Below the pieces are notes generated by a model. It was not told the DNA's origin, did not search any database, and saw only the letters and a list, made by a program, of their open reading frames with translations. Positions 1-9,330 of a DNA stretch of 64,000 nucleotides are shown here, piece by piece. How positions within the stretch are numbered: the first letter of the stretch is position 1; each line of letters starts with the position of its first letter. The position numbers and the translations under genes were made by a program. Source of the stretch: Cyanidium caldarium (lineage: Eukaryota; Rhodophyta; Bangiophyceae; Cyanidiales; Cyanidiaceae); the NCBI GenBank assembly GCA_026184775.1, contig JANCYW010000009.1, positions 310,001 through 374,000 on the forward strand. The letters run 5' to 3'.

Positions 1-81
1 GATGCGTCTTGCAAAGCACAGCCTTAGCCTCCCGATGAGCGTTATTCACGCCCAGTTCCGCGGACGCATCTGCTTCTCGCC

Positions 82-984
82 ATGACACTCGCAGGAGGTG
101 AGCAGGAGCAGCGGGTGTGGAAGCGCGGGCAGGAGTACGCGCAACAGTTGCGAGAATGCGGTGCCGACAGCACCGCTGCCGTCAAACTTGTCGAGGAGGC
201 AGCGACGGACCCGCTGTTGCTATGTGGTTATGGGGCGCTACTGGCAGTGGCACGAAAGGGAAATTTGCCGGATGATTCGTTGGCGCTGCTGCGGTGGTTG
301 GCGTGGGGCACGCTGCGGCAGCGGCCGTCGTTCCGAACGCTGTCACTGACCGAAGCACTGCTGGATAAGATGCGTCGACTGACGTTCCTAAGCCTGGCCA
401 CGCAGAGCCTGTGGCTGCCGTATGCGGCACTGCGAGATGAACTGGAAATAGAGGAGCAGGAGGAGCTGGAGGAGTGGTTGATAGAGGTGGTGGAAGAGGG
501 CGTCGTGGTGGGGCAGCTCGACACGGACCAGCAGGCGTTTCTGGTGCAGGCGCTGCCGTACGTGCGCGATGTGGACGAGCGGCGGCTGCAACAAATGGAG
601 ACACGAGTCAATGAATGGGAGGCGAACATTCGGGCAACGCTGGAGGTGCTGGACCGCGCCATCGAGGCCATGCGCGCCGCTGCGCAAACTGCCCGAGCGA
701 CATCGCGGCGCATGACGCCGGCTCCGGCGTATCCACAGGAGCGTCCAGGTGGTGCCGAGGGGTGTTCGGACGAGGAGAGCAGCGAGGAGGCAGGCAGCAT
801 CGCGGCCGTGGACCCGGCCACCGCCGCAGCGGCAGCTAGTGTTGCACTCCCTCTCCGATCGCACAGAACCGTGCGCGAGCGGCCGACACTGACCAGTGAC
901 GCAGAGACCAGCCCCGAGCAGATGGAGGCATCGCCAGGCCTGGCGACGGGCACCCGCAGGAAACGTCGATCCGGGCGGGATTGA
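82..984 (+). CDS. CSN7: COP9 signalosome subunit 7 (CSN7)
   Basis: The 300-residue protein matches the CSN7 family: a helical PCI domain at about residues 35-165, followed by a long C-terminal helix and a low-complexity acidic/Ala-rich tail from about residue 210. Family-like segments include LLRWLAWGTL, LTFLSLATQSLWLPYAALRDEL and a following winged-helix-like stretch EEWLIEVVEEGVVVGQLD. CSN7 is a structural PCI subunit of the COP9 signalosome, the nuclear complex that removes NEDD8/Rub1 from cullins. The length is close to the usual 220-275 residues plus a tail. The ATG at 82 is the first in frame and sits just ahead of the conserved region. A second COP9 subunit, CSN4, lies about 18 kb away. 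The call rests on remembered family pattern, not a search. Confidence 0.75.
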   Translation: MTLAGGEQEQRVWKRGQEYAQQLRECGADSTAAVKLVEEAATDPLLLCGYGALLAVARKGNLPDDSLALLRWLAWGTLRQRPSFRTLSLTEALLDKMRRLTFLSLATQSLWLPYAALRDELEIEEQEELEEWLIEVVEEGVVVGQLDTDQQAFLVQALPYVRDVDERRLQQMETRVNEWEANIRATLEVLDRAIEAMRAAAQTARATSRRMTPAPAYPQERPGGAEGCSDEESSEEAGSIAAVDPATAAAAASVALPLRSHRTVRERPTLTSDAETSPEQMEASPGLATGTRRKRRSGRD

Positions 985-1677
985 GCAGCCGGGCATGAAA
1001 GGGATACTGCATGGTGCGACCGACTTGCTTGTCTGTCATTTCACGCCTGTGTTTTACCTCTGACGCTTCAGCATGACTTCGGTAAAGCGGTTGCACGCCG
1101 AGGCGGACGCCTCGGCACTCGCGGTTGTCGGTCAGGTGGAACGTCGCTTCGCACGACGTTGCCCAAAGGCGGAGACGACGCGGTGACGCCGGCGAACTTG
1201 ACTGTCACATTTTACCACTTGCGCAGACGCATGGGCGTATACCCGTTCGGGTGGTCTTGGCGGACCAAGGGCGGCGGTCGCGTGCAAGTGTACGGACTGT
1301 GGTTGACGCTGCCGCTGTTCGGTGGCAGCGGCTGGTGGTGGTGGTGGTGGCAGTCACACCGAGAGCCTGACCGGCAGCTGCGACACGAGCGAAAGAATGA
1401 CCCGTTGCCGACGACTCCCGGCCATGCGGAGGCGAGCGCGAGAGGCGGGTGGCCGTTGCCGAGTTCTAGCGACGACGCTCCCCGGCGACTGCCTTGACAG
1501 GGCGCACAACTCGCCTGGGGGAGAGGCAGTTGCGCCGAACCGAGGAGAACGAGTGGCTGATTCTGCTTTGTGCCTCGGTGCTCGCTCTCGTGTAAAGACC
1601 ACTGTGTCAACTGCTGACGATGCCAAACATGCCTCATCCGAACCTGCTTAGGGTTCCGCACCCGCTCCCGCGTCTCG
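985..1677. other. intergenic stretch, no supported gene
   Basis: No reading frame here resembles a known protein. A short TGG run near 1332-1350 would encode six tryptophans in one forward frame; I treat it as a microsatellite. The stretch holds the 3' flank of CSN7 and the 3' flank of the small reverse gene that ends at 1678. Confidence 0.5.
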
Positions 1678-1962
1678 TCAGGCGATCAGCGGCCGTCGCT
1701 GCCGCAGTGCGTCGGCCATGCGAGCCGCACGAAAAGTCTGCTCCTGCTGCAGCAGCCCCAGTGCTTCTCGTGCAGCGTAGGCCTTGTCCGCCTCCTCTCG
1801 CAGCAGCTCCTGGGCGCTGCCGTTGAGCCAGCCTACCAGGTACGGCAGATTCACCACAAAGAGCACCATGAACATCAGCAGTATGTGTCCGTAAGGGAAT
1901 GGCACCTTGCTGAAGTACCAACCCAGGAAGTGTGCAATCTTCTCCCCTATCACCGGCTTCAT
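1678..1962 (-). CDS. small membrane protein, unidentified
   Basis: A 94-residue reading frame starts at the ATG whose first base is 1962. It has one clear hydrophobic segment (about residues 25-47, around HILLMFMVLFVVNLPYLVGW) and then a charged, Ala/Arg-rich amphipathic helix (about 52-90). The membrane segment is flanked by aromatic and basic residues (FLGWYFSKVPFPYG), which looks like real protein rather than a random GC-rich frame. The opposite strand has no better candidate. The frame stays open upstream of 1962, into the divergent methyltransferase gene, so the start is uncertain. I do not recognise the family; a small organellar inner-membrane protein is one possibility, by inference only. 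Confidence 0.5.
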   Translation of the reverse strand: MKPVIGEKIAHFLGWYFSKVPFPYGHILLMFMVLFVVNLPYLVGWLNGSAQELLREEADKAYAAREALGLLQQEQTFRAARMADALRQRRPLIA

Positions 1963-2177
1963 GAGGTTGCACGGGAACAGCGGTTTGGACCGAAGTGGTC
2001 CGGCAAGCTGCCCGGGACAACTTGCGCAGGCCCGCGTGCAGCGCAGGGGAAGCACCAGGGCGAATGGACGTCCCGAGGCGGCACAGCACTGGATGAATGG
2101 GCGTGGTAGACACAAATACACTCGGCGAATCTGCCGTGTCAGAGGCAAACGTGGGCGTGCAACACTCTCAAGGCGCC

Positions 2178-3392
2178 ATGCAACCGGTGAGACGTTGGCA
2201 GGTGCTGGAGCGAATGCGACACCGGTCGCAGGGTCGGCGACTGCCGTGCCTAGTTCTGGACGGCGGTATGGCCACGGAACTGGAGCGCCGCGGCCATGAC
2301 TTGTCGGGCGTCGATGCAGAGGAATGGTCCGCCAGTGTTCTGCGCAGGATGCCGTCCGATGTGGTGCACGTGCACCGCGACTACATCGAGGCGGGTGCGG
2401 ACGTCGTGAGCACGGCCACCTATCAGGCGCGCGCGGATTTGTTCGCCCGAGGGGTGGAGCTGGTAGACGAGGCCTGGCGAGGTGTGTGCGATGTGGACGA
2501 GCGGAATGTCCGCAGGCGCCGCCCGTTCTGCGCCCTGTCGCTGGGGCCGTATGCGGCTTTTCTGCGCGACGGCAGCGAGTACTCGGGTTATCGCTGGGGC
2601 GATCTCTCGCGGCCGCAGGCGGCGGAAAAGCTGAGCGCCTTTCATGCGGCGCGAGTGGAGGCGGCCTTGCCATGGCTGCGTGGCGAAGCAGCGCAGCCCG
2701 ATGCGGCACAGTCGCCGAGAGCAAGCGCCGACTGGATATTGTTCGAGACCGTCCCGGACGCGCTGGAGGCGGAGTGCATTGCGCGCTTGATGAGTACGCG
2801 GCCGGCTTGTCGACAAGCGCCGTGGGCGCTCTCGTTTCAGGCCCGCATGGATGACGGCCGTGGCGTGTTGGCGGCGGGCGAGTCCGTGGCGGCGGCGGTG
2901 GACAGGGTGCTGTCGGCGTGCTCTGGCGACGACGAGAATGAGCGGTCGTGGTTGGCCAATGGAAACGGGCCGCTGTACCTGGGATTCAACTGCTGCGCAC
3001 CGCAGGACATTGGCGGACTGCTGGGCGAGCTCACGCATTGTCGCCATGCAGTAGCGCGAAACTACCGGGCGCGCTGTCAGGCTCCGTCAAGTCGCCCGGA
3101 CATGTCGCCGCCACCGTTTTTAGGGTGGTGCGTCTATCCCAACTCTGGCGAACGCTGGGATGCGTCGCGCCAACGCTGGACGCCGTCCAGCGACATGATT
3201 CCGCTGGACTCGGCCGGCGCGCGTCACTTCTGGCACAAACATCTACCCGAATGGCGCGCACTCGGTGCAGCACTGGTGGGCGGATGCTGTCGCGTCGGGC
3301 CAACAATCATTGAAGCACTCACTCGGGCAGTGAGAAGTGGAGACCACGAGCGGATTCAGCCCGATGGCCAGGGATGTGAATACGGAGTGTGA
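2178..3392 (+). CDS. homocysteine S-methyltransferase family protein
   Basis: The protein of about 404 residues is a homocysteine S-methyltransferase (Pfam S-methyl_trans). It begins with LVLDGGMATELERRG, the family's opening strand. The zinc-binding cysteines are visible: Cys272 in GFNC and the pair Cys370-Cys371 in GGCCRVG. Other family signatures are EAGADVVSTATYQA and ILFETVPDALEAE. The enzyme moves a methyl group, probably from S-methylmethionine, to homocysteine to give methionine, in the cytosol. I chose the ATG at 2178 because it lies 20-odd residues before the barrel; an in-frame ATG at 2097 would add 27 residues. It is divergent from the small reverse gene ending at 1962. Confidence 0.88.
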   Translation: MQPVRRWQVLERMRHRSQGRRLPCLVLDGGMATELERRGHDLSGVDAEEWSASVLRRMPSDVVHVHRDYIEAGADVVSTATYQARADLFARGVELVDEAWRGVCDVDERNVRRRRPFCALSLGPYAAFLRDGSEYSGYRWGDLSRPQAAEKLSAFHAARVEAALPWLRGEAAQPDAAQSPRASADWILFETVPDALEAECIARLMSTRPACRQAPWALSFQARMDDGRGVLAAGESVAAAVDRVLSACSGDDENERSWLANGNGPLYLGFNCCAPQDIGGLLGELTHCRHAVARNYRARCQAPSSRPDMSPPPFLGWCVYPNSGERWDASRQRWTPSSDMIPLDSAGARHFWHKHLPEWRALGAALVGGCCRVGPTIIEALTRAVRSGDHERIQPDGQGCEYGV

Positions 3393-3648
3393 CCAACGTC
3401 GTCGTTGCCCTTCGAGGAGGTGGCGGCTTTCCTTTCCAATGCGTGCCACTGCGCACACCCTGCACGCACATGCTGCCCTTGTCTCGCCCTCCTATTCGCG
3501 ACTTTGTGAGACTCCACACCGGTTTGAGCGTCCCGGCCTCCCCTCTTGTGCACGCCCGCGTTCAAAAACGTGCGCATGGCCGATCGACGGTTTTGCCCTC
3601 GACGTCATCGGCTGTTGCGGAGACGCTCCAAAACAACCTCTCGATGCC

Positions 3649-5169
3649 ATGAACACCACGGAATCCGAACACTTCGAGGAAGATGAACTGGGTCCAGGTG
3701 AGCTGGTGGTGCTGGAACTGCCGGACGGGTCAGCGGTGATGACCGCGGTGGACGAGACCGAACCGGACGGGCGGCAGTACGTGTTATCGGCCGGGGCGGT
3801 GACAGGTCGCGGCCGGTCGATTGCTGCAGCGCGCGGAGGCGTCTGGTCTACACCGTTGGCGGCGAGTTTGTTTGTTCTGGGTGCAGGTCGCGAACTGCGA
3901 TCGCCAGTTGCCGGCGGGCGAGTGATGGGCTTGTTGGTGCAGGATCAGGTGTTGTCGCCCGAGGGCGGCGAGGTGCTGTTCGGGGATGTTCGGTGCGCCT
4001 CGCAGCGACAGTTGTTACGGTCGTCGTCGGTAGGCAAGTCCAGCGCGCTGTCGACAGGAGCGCTGGCGGCAGAGGTGCTAGAGGTGGCCCGAGCGGCGGC
4101 GCGGGCGGAGCGCGTGCGGGACGAGGCGCGCGCCTGGCAACGTCGCGCGGCCTACTTCGAATCCGCCTGCCGCGAGGTGGCCAAACGTGCTGCGGCCGTC
4201 AGTGTGCGCACCGCGCTGTCCACCTCTCCGAGCAAGCTTATCGCCCATCAGAAGCGGCGGGCGCTGCAGATTGCCCTGCGAGAACTGCGATGGCGCGCGT
4301 TGCCCGCCACGCCGCCGCTGACCAACGACAGCGAAGCGAACGTCTCGAGCACTTCCAAGGAGCGCTCGTGGTCGCACAGCAGCCAGGACACTTCGACGCT
4401 CAGCGCCGCTTCGTTCAGCGATGATAACGAACCGTATTATACCGGGCAGCCGTTGGTGTTGGTGGATGCGGAGGAGCGCGGCCGCGATGCCCCGCTCGGC
4501 AGCGAGGTCGGCGTGGTGTGCTGGCACATCAACGACAAGTTTGGACGGTTTCGTCCGATCAGCGATGCCGCCGCCGTATGGCAGTCGCCGGTCTACACGC
4601 CGGTGGCGGACGACGTCGGCAAGATCGTGCGCGGCGAGCACCGCGAATGCAGCGCCGACGAACCGAACACGTCGGGCGCGAGCACGCGGCCCGGCCGTCT
4701 GGTGCGGTATGCGCACACGCGGCCGATTCGCCTGGCACCCGATGTGGAGCGCGAGGTGAACTTCCGACTGAGCCTGATACCGGAGCGGTCGCCGCACGGT
4801 CTCCGCAGCGGACCGCAAACGACACGAGCGCCAGGTCAGAAGCGCGGCACTGCCGCCGCACCGCCACCGCCAACTGAATCCGCATCGAGTGCGGCGCCTC
4901 TCAACGGTGCGCATGCGGATGTGTGCCGGCCGTTGAGCTGGCCTGGAGTGCTGATCATCACCGAGGCGATGCGGGCGCAGGCCGCTGCCTGGCAGGTGTG
5001 GCAAGACCGCACCGACGAGGTCACCTTGGTGTTCCGGGAGGGCGAACGCGTCGAGGAGCAACGGCTGCAGGCGGCATCGCGCCACGAACGCGACGTGATC
5101 GTGTCCTGCCTGCGCGCCTATGCGGACCGGATGCGAGCGAGCGCCGCACGCACCAAGGTATCTCGGTGA
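3649..5169 (+). CDS. AIR9-like A9-domain protein
   Basis: This 506-residue protein has an acidic N-terminus, a helical Arg/Ala-rich segment (about residues 140-200), a Ser-rich linker, and one segment at about 270-330 that resembles the Ig-like A9 repeats of plant AIR9: a Trp-containing strand (VVCWHINDKFGRFRPI) followed by the family's hallmark YTPVADDVGK. The C-terminus (about 425-500, VTLVFREGERVEEQRL then HERDVIVSCLRAYADR) looks like a compact globular end domain. AIR9 is a microtubule-associated protein marking the division site in plants, but it has many A9 repeats and LRRs; here I see one repeat and no LRRs. Function is therefore only suggested. The ATG at 3649 precedes the conserved acidic start; an open extension to 3337 overlaps the previous gene and is unlikely. 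Confidence 0.5.
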   Translation: MNTTESEHFEEDELGPGELVVLELPDGSAVMTAVDETEPDGRQYVLSAGAVTGRGRSIAAARGGVWSTPLAASLFVLGAGRELRSPVAGGRVMGLLVQDQVLSPEGGEVLFGDVRCASQRQLLRSSSVGKSSALSTGALAAEVLEVARAAARAERVRDEARAWQRRAAYFESACREVAKRAAAVSVRTALSTSPSKLIAHQKRRALQIALRELRWRALPATPPLTNDSEANVSSTSKERSWSHSSQDTSTLSAASFSDDNEPYYTGQPLVLVDAEERGRDAPLGSEVGVVCWHINDKFGRFRPISDAAAVWQSPVYTPVADDVGKIVRGEHRECSADEPNTSGASTRPGRLVRYAHTRPIRLAPDVEREVNFRLSLIPERSPHGLRSGPQTTRAPGQKRGTAAAPPPPTESASSAAPLNGAHADVCRPLSWPGVLIITEAMRAQAAAWQVWQDRTDEVTLVFREGERVEEQRLQAASRHERDVIVSCLRAYADRMRASAARTKVSR

Positions 5170-5233
5170 CGTCCGGCACGGACAGGTGACGACCGTCGGG
5201 GTTTACACTTGTGAGGAATGGCCTCGTCCCCTT

Positions 5234-5989
5234 TCAGTTCATCTTGCGAATCAACTGATTGATGAGGTGCTCGCGGTTGCCGTGCTCGCCGCCCTCCACA
5301 AAGTGGCGCAGTTTGCCGACGCGACTGAAACCGCCCTTGGGCGCGCTCAGCTTGAATGGCCACAGTGCCTTGTTCACCTGCTTAAAATGCGGGCCGCAAG
5401 TGAACAGTTCATGCACCATATCCTCCGTGCACACGATGCCGTGTTTGCCCAGCGCTTTTTCGATCATGTCATTGTCGGTGATGGGCATGCGGCTCCAGGC
5501 GCCGAGTCGGCCCATCTTGAGACAGCCGCGCTTGTACAGCAGTTCGCGGACCGACTTGAGGTTGGGGTAACCGTACGCCACATACGGTTCCACGGCTTGC
5601 AACATTCGCAAGGTGGCGTAGTTGATCTTCAGAAAAACGCCGTTGTGGAGCTGCCGCAAGCGCAGCAGCTGCAGGATCTTGCGCGGCTTGGGCGCCACGC
5701 CGCGGATACCACGGATGCGGATCACGAACGCCACTTTGGCGCCCTCGGGCACGTAAAACTTTCCCTCGCGACGCGCAGCTCGGCGGGCCTCGACGGCAGC
5801 CCGCTCCGCATCGCGGTACTCGAGTGCGTACTGTTCGGCTCGCTTGGTGATCTCCTTGCGGCGCACCCGCCGCGTCGCCTTCGCCTTGCGGGCGGCCGCA
5901 GTGCGCTGCGCGCTGATACGCTCCCGCGTTGCTCGCTTTTTCAGGATCGACTCGGGAACCCGCGGCTCCGTTTCGGGATTCGTGGCCAT
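5234..5989 (-). CDS. RPL7: 60S ribosomal protein uL30 (L7)
   Basis: The 251-residue protein is eukaryotic uL30/L7 along its whole length. A basic N-terminal extension (residues 1-85, with repeated KKRATRERI/RRVRRKEITKR-type helices) is followed by the L30 fold (FVIRIRGIRGVAPKPRKILQ) and the conserved C-terminal section (ITDNDMIEKALGKHGIVCTEDMVHEL, written here in parts: ITDNDMIEKALGKHG, then CTEDMVHEL). It sits in the large cytosolic ribosomal subunit near the 5S rRNA. Length agrees with the family (about 245-250). The ATG at 5989 gives the usual start; longer open frames upstream are chance. It is divergent from TIM23, sharing a 587-bp spacer. Confidence 0.95.
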   Translation of the reverse strand: MATNPETEPRVPESILKKRATRERISAQRTAAARKAKATRRVRRKEITKRAEQYALEYRDAERAAVEARRAARREGKFYVPEGAKVAFVIRIRGIRGVAPKPRKILQLLRLRQLHNGVFLKINYATLRMLQAVEPYVAYGYPNLKSVRELLYKRGCLKMGRLGAWSRMPITDNDMIEKALGKHGIVCTEDMVHELFTCGPHFKQVNKALWPFKLSAPKGGFSRVGKLRHFVEGGEHGNREHLINQLIRKMN

Positions 5990-6576
5990 AGCTACGTTTC
6001 GGGGCGAGCGAAACGAAAGGGACAGACAGAGCGCAGCAGACGTCGTCGTGCGGCAGCGTCGATGTCCGGAGGCGGCCGCGCCGAACGTGAGCGCCGCGTT
6101 GGGGCACGAGCGGCAATTAGAGACTATATGAGACGATATGAGGGGAAATTGGATGCAGATGGAGAGCGCAAATTGAGTTCGTGATGCTGCCTTGGAGCCC
6201 ACACCCAGACACCCACATGTCCACAACAAGTCGTGAGGCGTACCTCGAAAATAGGGCACTGGCTTTGCACTTGCTCGGTGGGCACCTCTCAGGCAGGATT
6301 GGCGCCTTCTCACCCCGCTTGCAACCTTCGCTCCCTCTCGGCGTCCATCGACCGCCTGCATCGTCTCTAACTTGGTCGTCACGTTCCCCACTCGTGGTGT
6401 ATACGCTCTCAGGGTTTGTCCTCTCGCATTCTTCGCGCCGCGGCGTCCGTCGACGCTCTCCTTCGTCGATCGGACGTTGCCCTTCTCTCTGTGCGGGATA
6501 TCGTCACGGAGCGCACTCGCTTTACAAAAGTCATCTCCTGTTCTTGCTCGTTGACATCCACGCGGCAACGGCAACC
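5990..6576. promoter_or_regulatory. divergent promoter region of RPL7 and TIM23
   Basis: No gene is supported in this spacer between two divergently read housekeeping genes. It must hold both promoters. An AT-rich TATAT motif at 6125-6129, read towards RPL7, lies about 135 bp upstream of the RPL7 ATG and is the only TATA-like element I see; its role is a guess. The TIM23 side is rich in pyrimidine runs. Confidence 0.4.
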
Positions 6577-7485
6577 ATGACGCTGTGGGGCCGGATCACC
6601 GGGCGACAGCAGCGCGAGCGGAGTGCGGACGGACGCACCGACGGCAACGCGCGGTCGTCGACCGGCGGGTGGTCGGAGTCGGCGTCGGGCGGCAACGCCG
6701 ACGCAGTGGACGACGCCTTCTTCTCCAATTTCGGGGACGGTACCGAAACTGTCGAGGCGAGCGACACCGGCCCGCGGCTCGATTTTTCCACCTTGGGATC
6801 GATCCGGGCGGACACCGTCGGGCCGGCGCTAGGGGTGTACACGCGGCGGCAAGTGCTGGGGCCGACGGTTGGCGTCGGGGGCTTCGACTCGGGCGACGGC
6901 GGTGGCGGCGACGGTGTGGACTACATCTTCGCTGAGGAGTTTCAGGAGTACCGACACAAGAGCTGGGGCGAGCAGCTTACCTTCTGGGCGGGCGTGAGTT
7001 ATTTGTCGGGCGTGACCGTGGGCGGCGTGCTCGGGCTGCGCGAGGGTCTGGCGCGCGGACGCGAAATGGTGGCGCAGCTTTCCGGCGGCGGCAGCGGCGG
7101 GACCACGGAGGCGGGTGCGGCCAAGAGTGCCGGGGCCGCAGCCACCTCGGAGGCGGCGGGCGCTCGCGCGGCCTCGGCGTTCAAGTTGCGCGCCAACGCC
7201 CTGCTGAATGCAGTCGGACGACGGGCGAGCCGTGCGGGCAACGCTGCTGGCATCTTGGCGATCTGTTTTTCGGCGTTCGAATCCATCCTCTTCTCGCTGC
7301 GCGATGAGACCGACGATGCGTTGAATTACGTGGGCGCTGGCGCGTTGACCGGCGTGCTGTACAAGTCCACGATGGGTCTGCGCGCCGCCAGCAAGTGGAG
7401 CGCTGGGCTGGCCGCCGTCGGGCTGATCGGGCTGTACGGTGCGCGACAAGGCGTTTACGGCCGTCGCATTCGACAGCTCTTGTGA
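6577..7485 (+). CDS. TIM23: mitochondrial import inner membrane translocase TIM23
   Basis: The 302-residue protein has the Tim17/Tim22/Tim23 domain in its second half. After an acidic, Gly-rich intermembrane-space N-terminus (to about residue 130) come weakly hydrophobic, glycine-rich membrane segments: LTFWAGVSYLSGVTVGGVLG, LNAVGRRASRAGNAAGILAI, then a segment ending FSLRDETDDALNYVGAGALT and finally AAVGLIGLYG. The order and the R-D-x-x-D-D loop match TIM23. It forms the presequence import channel in the inner mitochondrial membrane. An Ala/Gly-rich insertion (about residues 165-195) between the first two membrane segments is unusual. The ATG at 6577 is the first codon of a natural acidic N-terminus. 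Confidence 0.85.
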   Translation: MTLWGRITGRQQRERSADGRTDGNARSSTGGWSESASGGNADAVDDAFFSNFGDGTETVEASDTGPRLDFSTLGSIRADTVGPALGVYTRRQVLGPTVGVGGFDSGDGGGGDGVDYIFAEEFQEYRHKSWGEQLTFWAGVSYLSGVTVGGVLGLREGLARGREMVAQLSGGGSGGTTEAGAAKSAGAAATSEAAGARAASAFKLRANALLNAVGRRASRAGNAAGILAICFSAFESILFSLRDETDDALNYVGAGALTGVLYKSTMGLRAASKWSAGLAAVGLIGLYGARQGVYGRRIRQLL

Positions 7486-7558
7486 GGCGATAGGGGGAGC
7501 CGCGCGGCGGGATTGTCTCCAGCATCGCTAACGGGAGCGCGATGCTCCTCTTCGTGAG

Positions 7559-9130
7559 TCACTCCACCCAGCGGATGTCGGTGGATAGGTGCAGATAGCG
7601 CGAGGGCAACTTGCCCGGCGACGGGCATAGCAGCCGCACTCGCGATCGGTAGGTATCGATGGCGGTCACGTGCACAAAGCCGAACGCCGGCGACCGCAAA
7701 AGCCGCTCGGCCAACTCGGCAGACACGGTGCTTTGGGGGAATGCGCCCTCGGTAGCCGCGCCATCGTCGCCTGCGGCAGCTTCCGCACCGGATCCCTCTC
7801 CCTCTGGCGCTTGACTCACAGCCCCGATTGCGTGCATCATCTCCTCCGCGGGCCGCTCCAACACCGTCAGCTCGGCCATGTCTTGTGCGCTGGCCGTCTG
7901 TCCGAGCGGCAACGCGGTCAACGGCGCCATCGGACGCCCGCCGAACTTGTACATAGTCGCGTCGCGCTCGGACACCCATAACGAGTGCGGACTCAGTTCG
8001 CCGGCGTGTCCGTAAAAGTAAGCCCGGAAGCGTTGATCGCGTTCTCGTCGTCGCACGGCGGTGTCGCGCACCACCACGCCGCCGCTCTTGGGAAGGCGCA
8101 CCACTGCGGTCGTCGAAGCGTCGGTGGTCGTCGCTGGTGCACGACTGCGCGCATCGAAATCCCGCTTCAACAGCGCCTGCAGCCGTTCCGACTCGAGCAC
8201 CAGAATGCATGTCGGCTGCACCGTCGTCAGGATCGCGCGCAGCTGCTCGTATCCTTCGCGAGAGTCTATCCAGGCGGGCACGCACACCACCGAGCCAGCA
8301 TTGAACAGCTCCGGCGCGTCGACCGCCCCGCCGCTGGCGGCTGTCGTCCGCGATGCGATCAGCTGCGACCGCTTCTGATCCACACGCTCGCTCCAGGCAT
8401 CCAACCGCTGCCGCACCGCTTCCACCATCGCCAAATACACCTTGTCATTGTCTGACGGCATCAAGTGCCCGTAAAAAAAGCTCATCGGCCGTTCGAAAGC
8501 GGTCGCATCCTCCAGCGGCAACAGCGGCCGCTCCAGCGACGCTAGACACAGTGAACCGGGCACGCCGGCCAGTCGGGTGGCCGCCCCGATGCCGCCGGCC
8601 GGATCCAGGTCCACCATCGCCAACCGTGCACCCAAGTGGCGCAGCGCATAGGCCGCTAGCGTCGACGCCACGGTCAGTTTGCCGGAGTCGCGCGGCCCGA
8701 CCACCGCCACCCGCGGCGGGCGCTGGCCGGCCGCGCCAGTCGTCCCGCGCCGACGCCATTGTTCCCGCTGGTGCTGCAGGACGTCGTGAAAGTTGACCAG
8801 CAGCGGCAGCGGTGTTTCGTCGGCCACATACGGTGGCACGTCGCTGAAGCCACGCACCTCCACACGACAACCGTGCCAGGTGAACACGCCGAGTTTCTGC
8901 CCGGGCCGCAGCGTGTACCACTGTCCGAGCGCTAGTTCCCGTCCGAGCACTTCAGCGGTGCCGCGGCCGAGCCGCAGTTGCAGCGGCGATGCGGCATCGA
9001 ATGGCGCCTCCAGCCGCAGCTCGGTCTCCACCTCCAGATCGAACACTTCGTTGCCGTCCGCCGTGCGCACTCCGGCGGTAGCGGTGAGTTCATCCGCGTC
9101 GCGTGCATCTGATGGTGACGGCCGGCGCAT
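7559..9130 (-). CDS. CLP1: CLP1, pre-mRNA cleavage complex II / polynucleotide 5'-kinase family
   Basis: The 523-residue protein is colinear with CLP1: an N-terminal beta domain, the P-loop region (residues 145-153, GPRDSGKLT), LAMVDLDPAGGIGA as the next nucleotide-site strand, the segment VVRLPKSGGVVVRD, then RFRAYFYGH and the C-terminal domain ending GKLPSRYLHLSTDIRWVE. CLP1 acts in mRNA 3'-end cleavage (CFII) and, in animals, phosphorylates tRNA exon 5' ends. The residue after the P-loop lysine is Leu, where active kinases have Ser or Thr, so catalysis is doubtful. There is an acidic insertion near residues 425-445. It ends convergently with TIM23, 73 bp apart. Confidence 0.88.
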   Translation of the reverse strand: MRRPSPSDARDADELTATAGVRTADGNEVFDLEVETELRLEAPFDAASPLQLRLGRGTAEVLGRELALGQWYTLRPGQKLGVFTWHGCRVEVRGFSDVPPYVADETPLPLLVNFHDVLQHQREQWRRRGTTGAAGQRPPRVAVVGPRDSGKLTVASTLAAYALRHLGARLAMVDLDPAGGIGAATRLAGVPGSLCLASLERPLLPLEDATAFERPMSFFYGHLMPSDNDKVYLAMVEAVRQRLDAWSERVDQKRSQLIASRTTAASGGAVDAPELFNAGSVVCVPAWIDSREGYEQLRAILTTVQPTCILVLESERLQALLKRDFDARSRAPATTTDASTTAVVRLPKSGGVVVRDTAVRRRERDQRFRAYFYGHAGELSPHSLWVSERDATMYKFGGRPMAPLTALPLGQTASAQDMAELTVLERPAEEMMHAIGAVSQAPEGEGSGAEAAAGDDGAATEGAFPQSTVSAELAERLLRSPAFGFVHVTAIDTYRSRVRLLCPSPGKLPSRYLHLSTDIRWVE

Positions 9131-9330
9131 GAGAGGATCAGGAAGGGGGCGGAGATGTAGTTGATGGGCGCCACAGTGCGTTCAAGACCGTCTTTACTGG
9201 CACTATACTGCACGGCTACAATTGCATTCGAGCTGCGACAACAGCCGACTCGCAACGACACACTCGTGGCCAGACGTGGCGGCTCCGGGAGGGTCTGCTG
9301 TGACCGCCCTTTTAGGGCGACGGATGCTCC

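Noticed and set aside
1159-1497. 112-residue forward frame with six consecutive tryptophans
   Set aside because: The Trp run comes from a TGG microsatellite and nothing around it resembles a domain.
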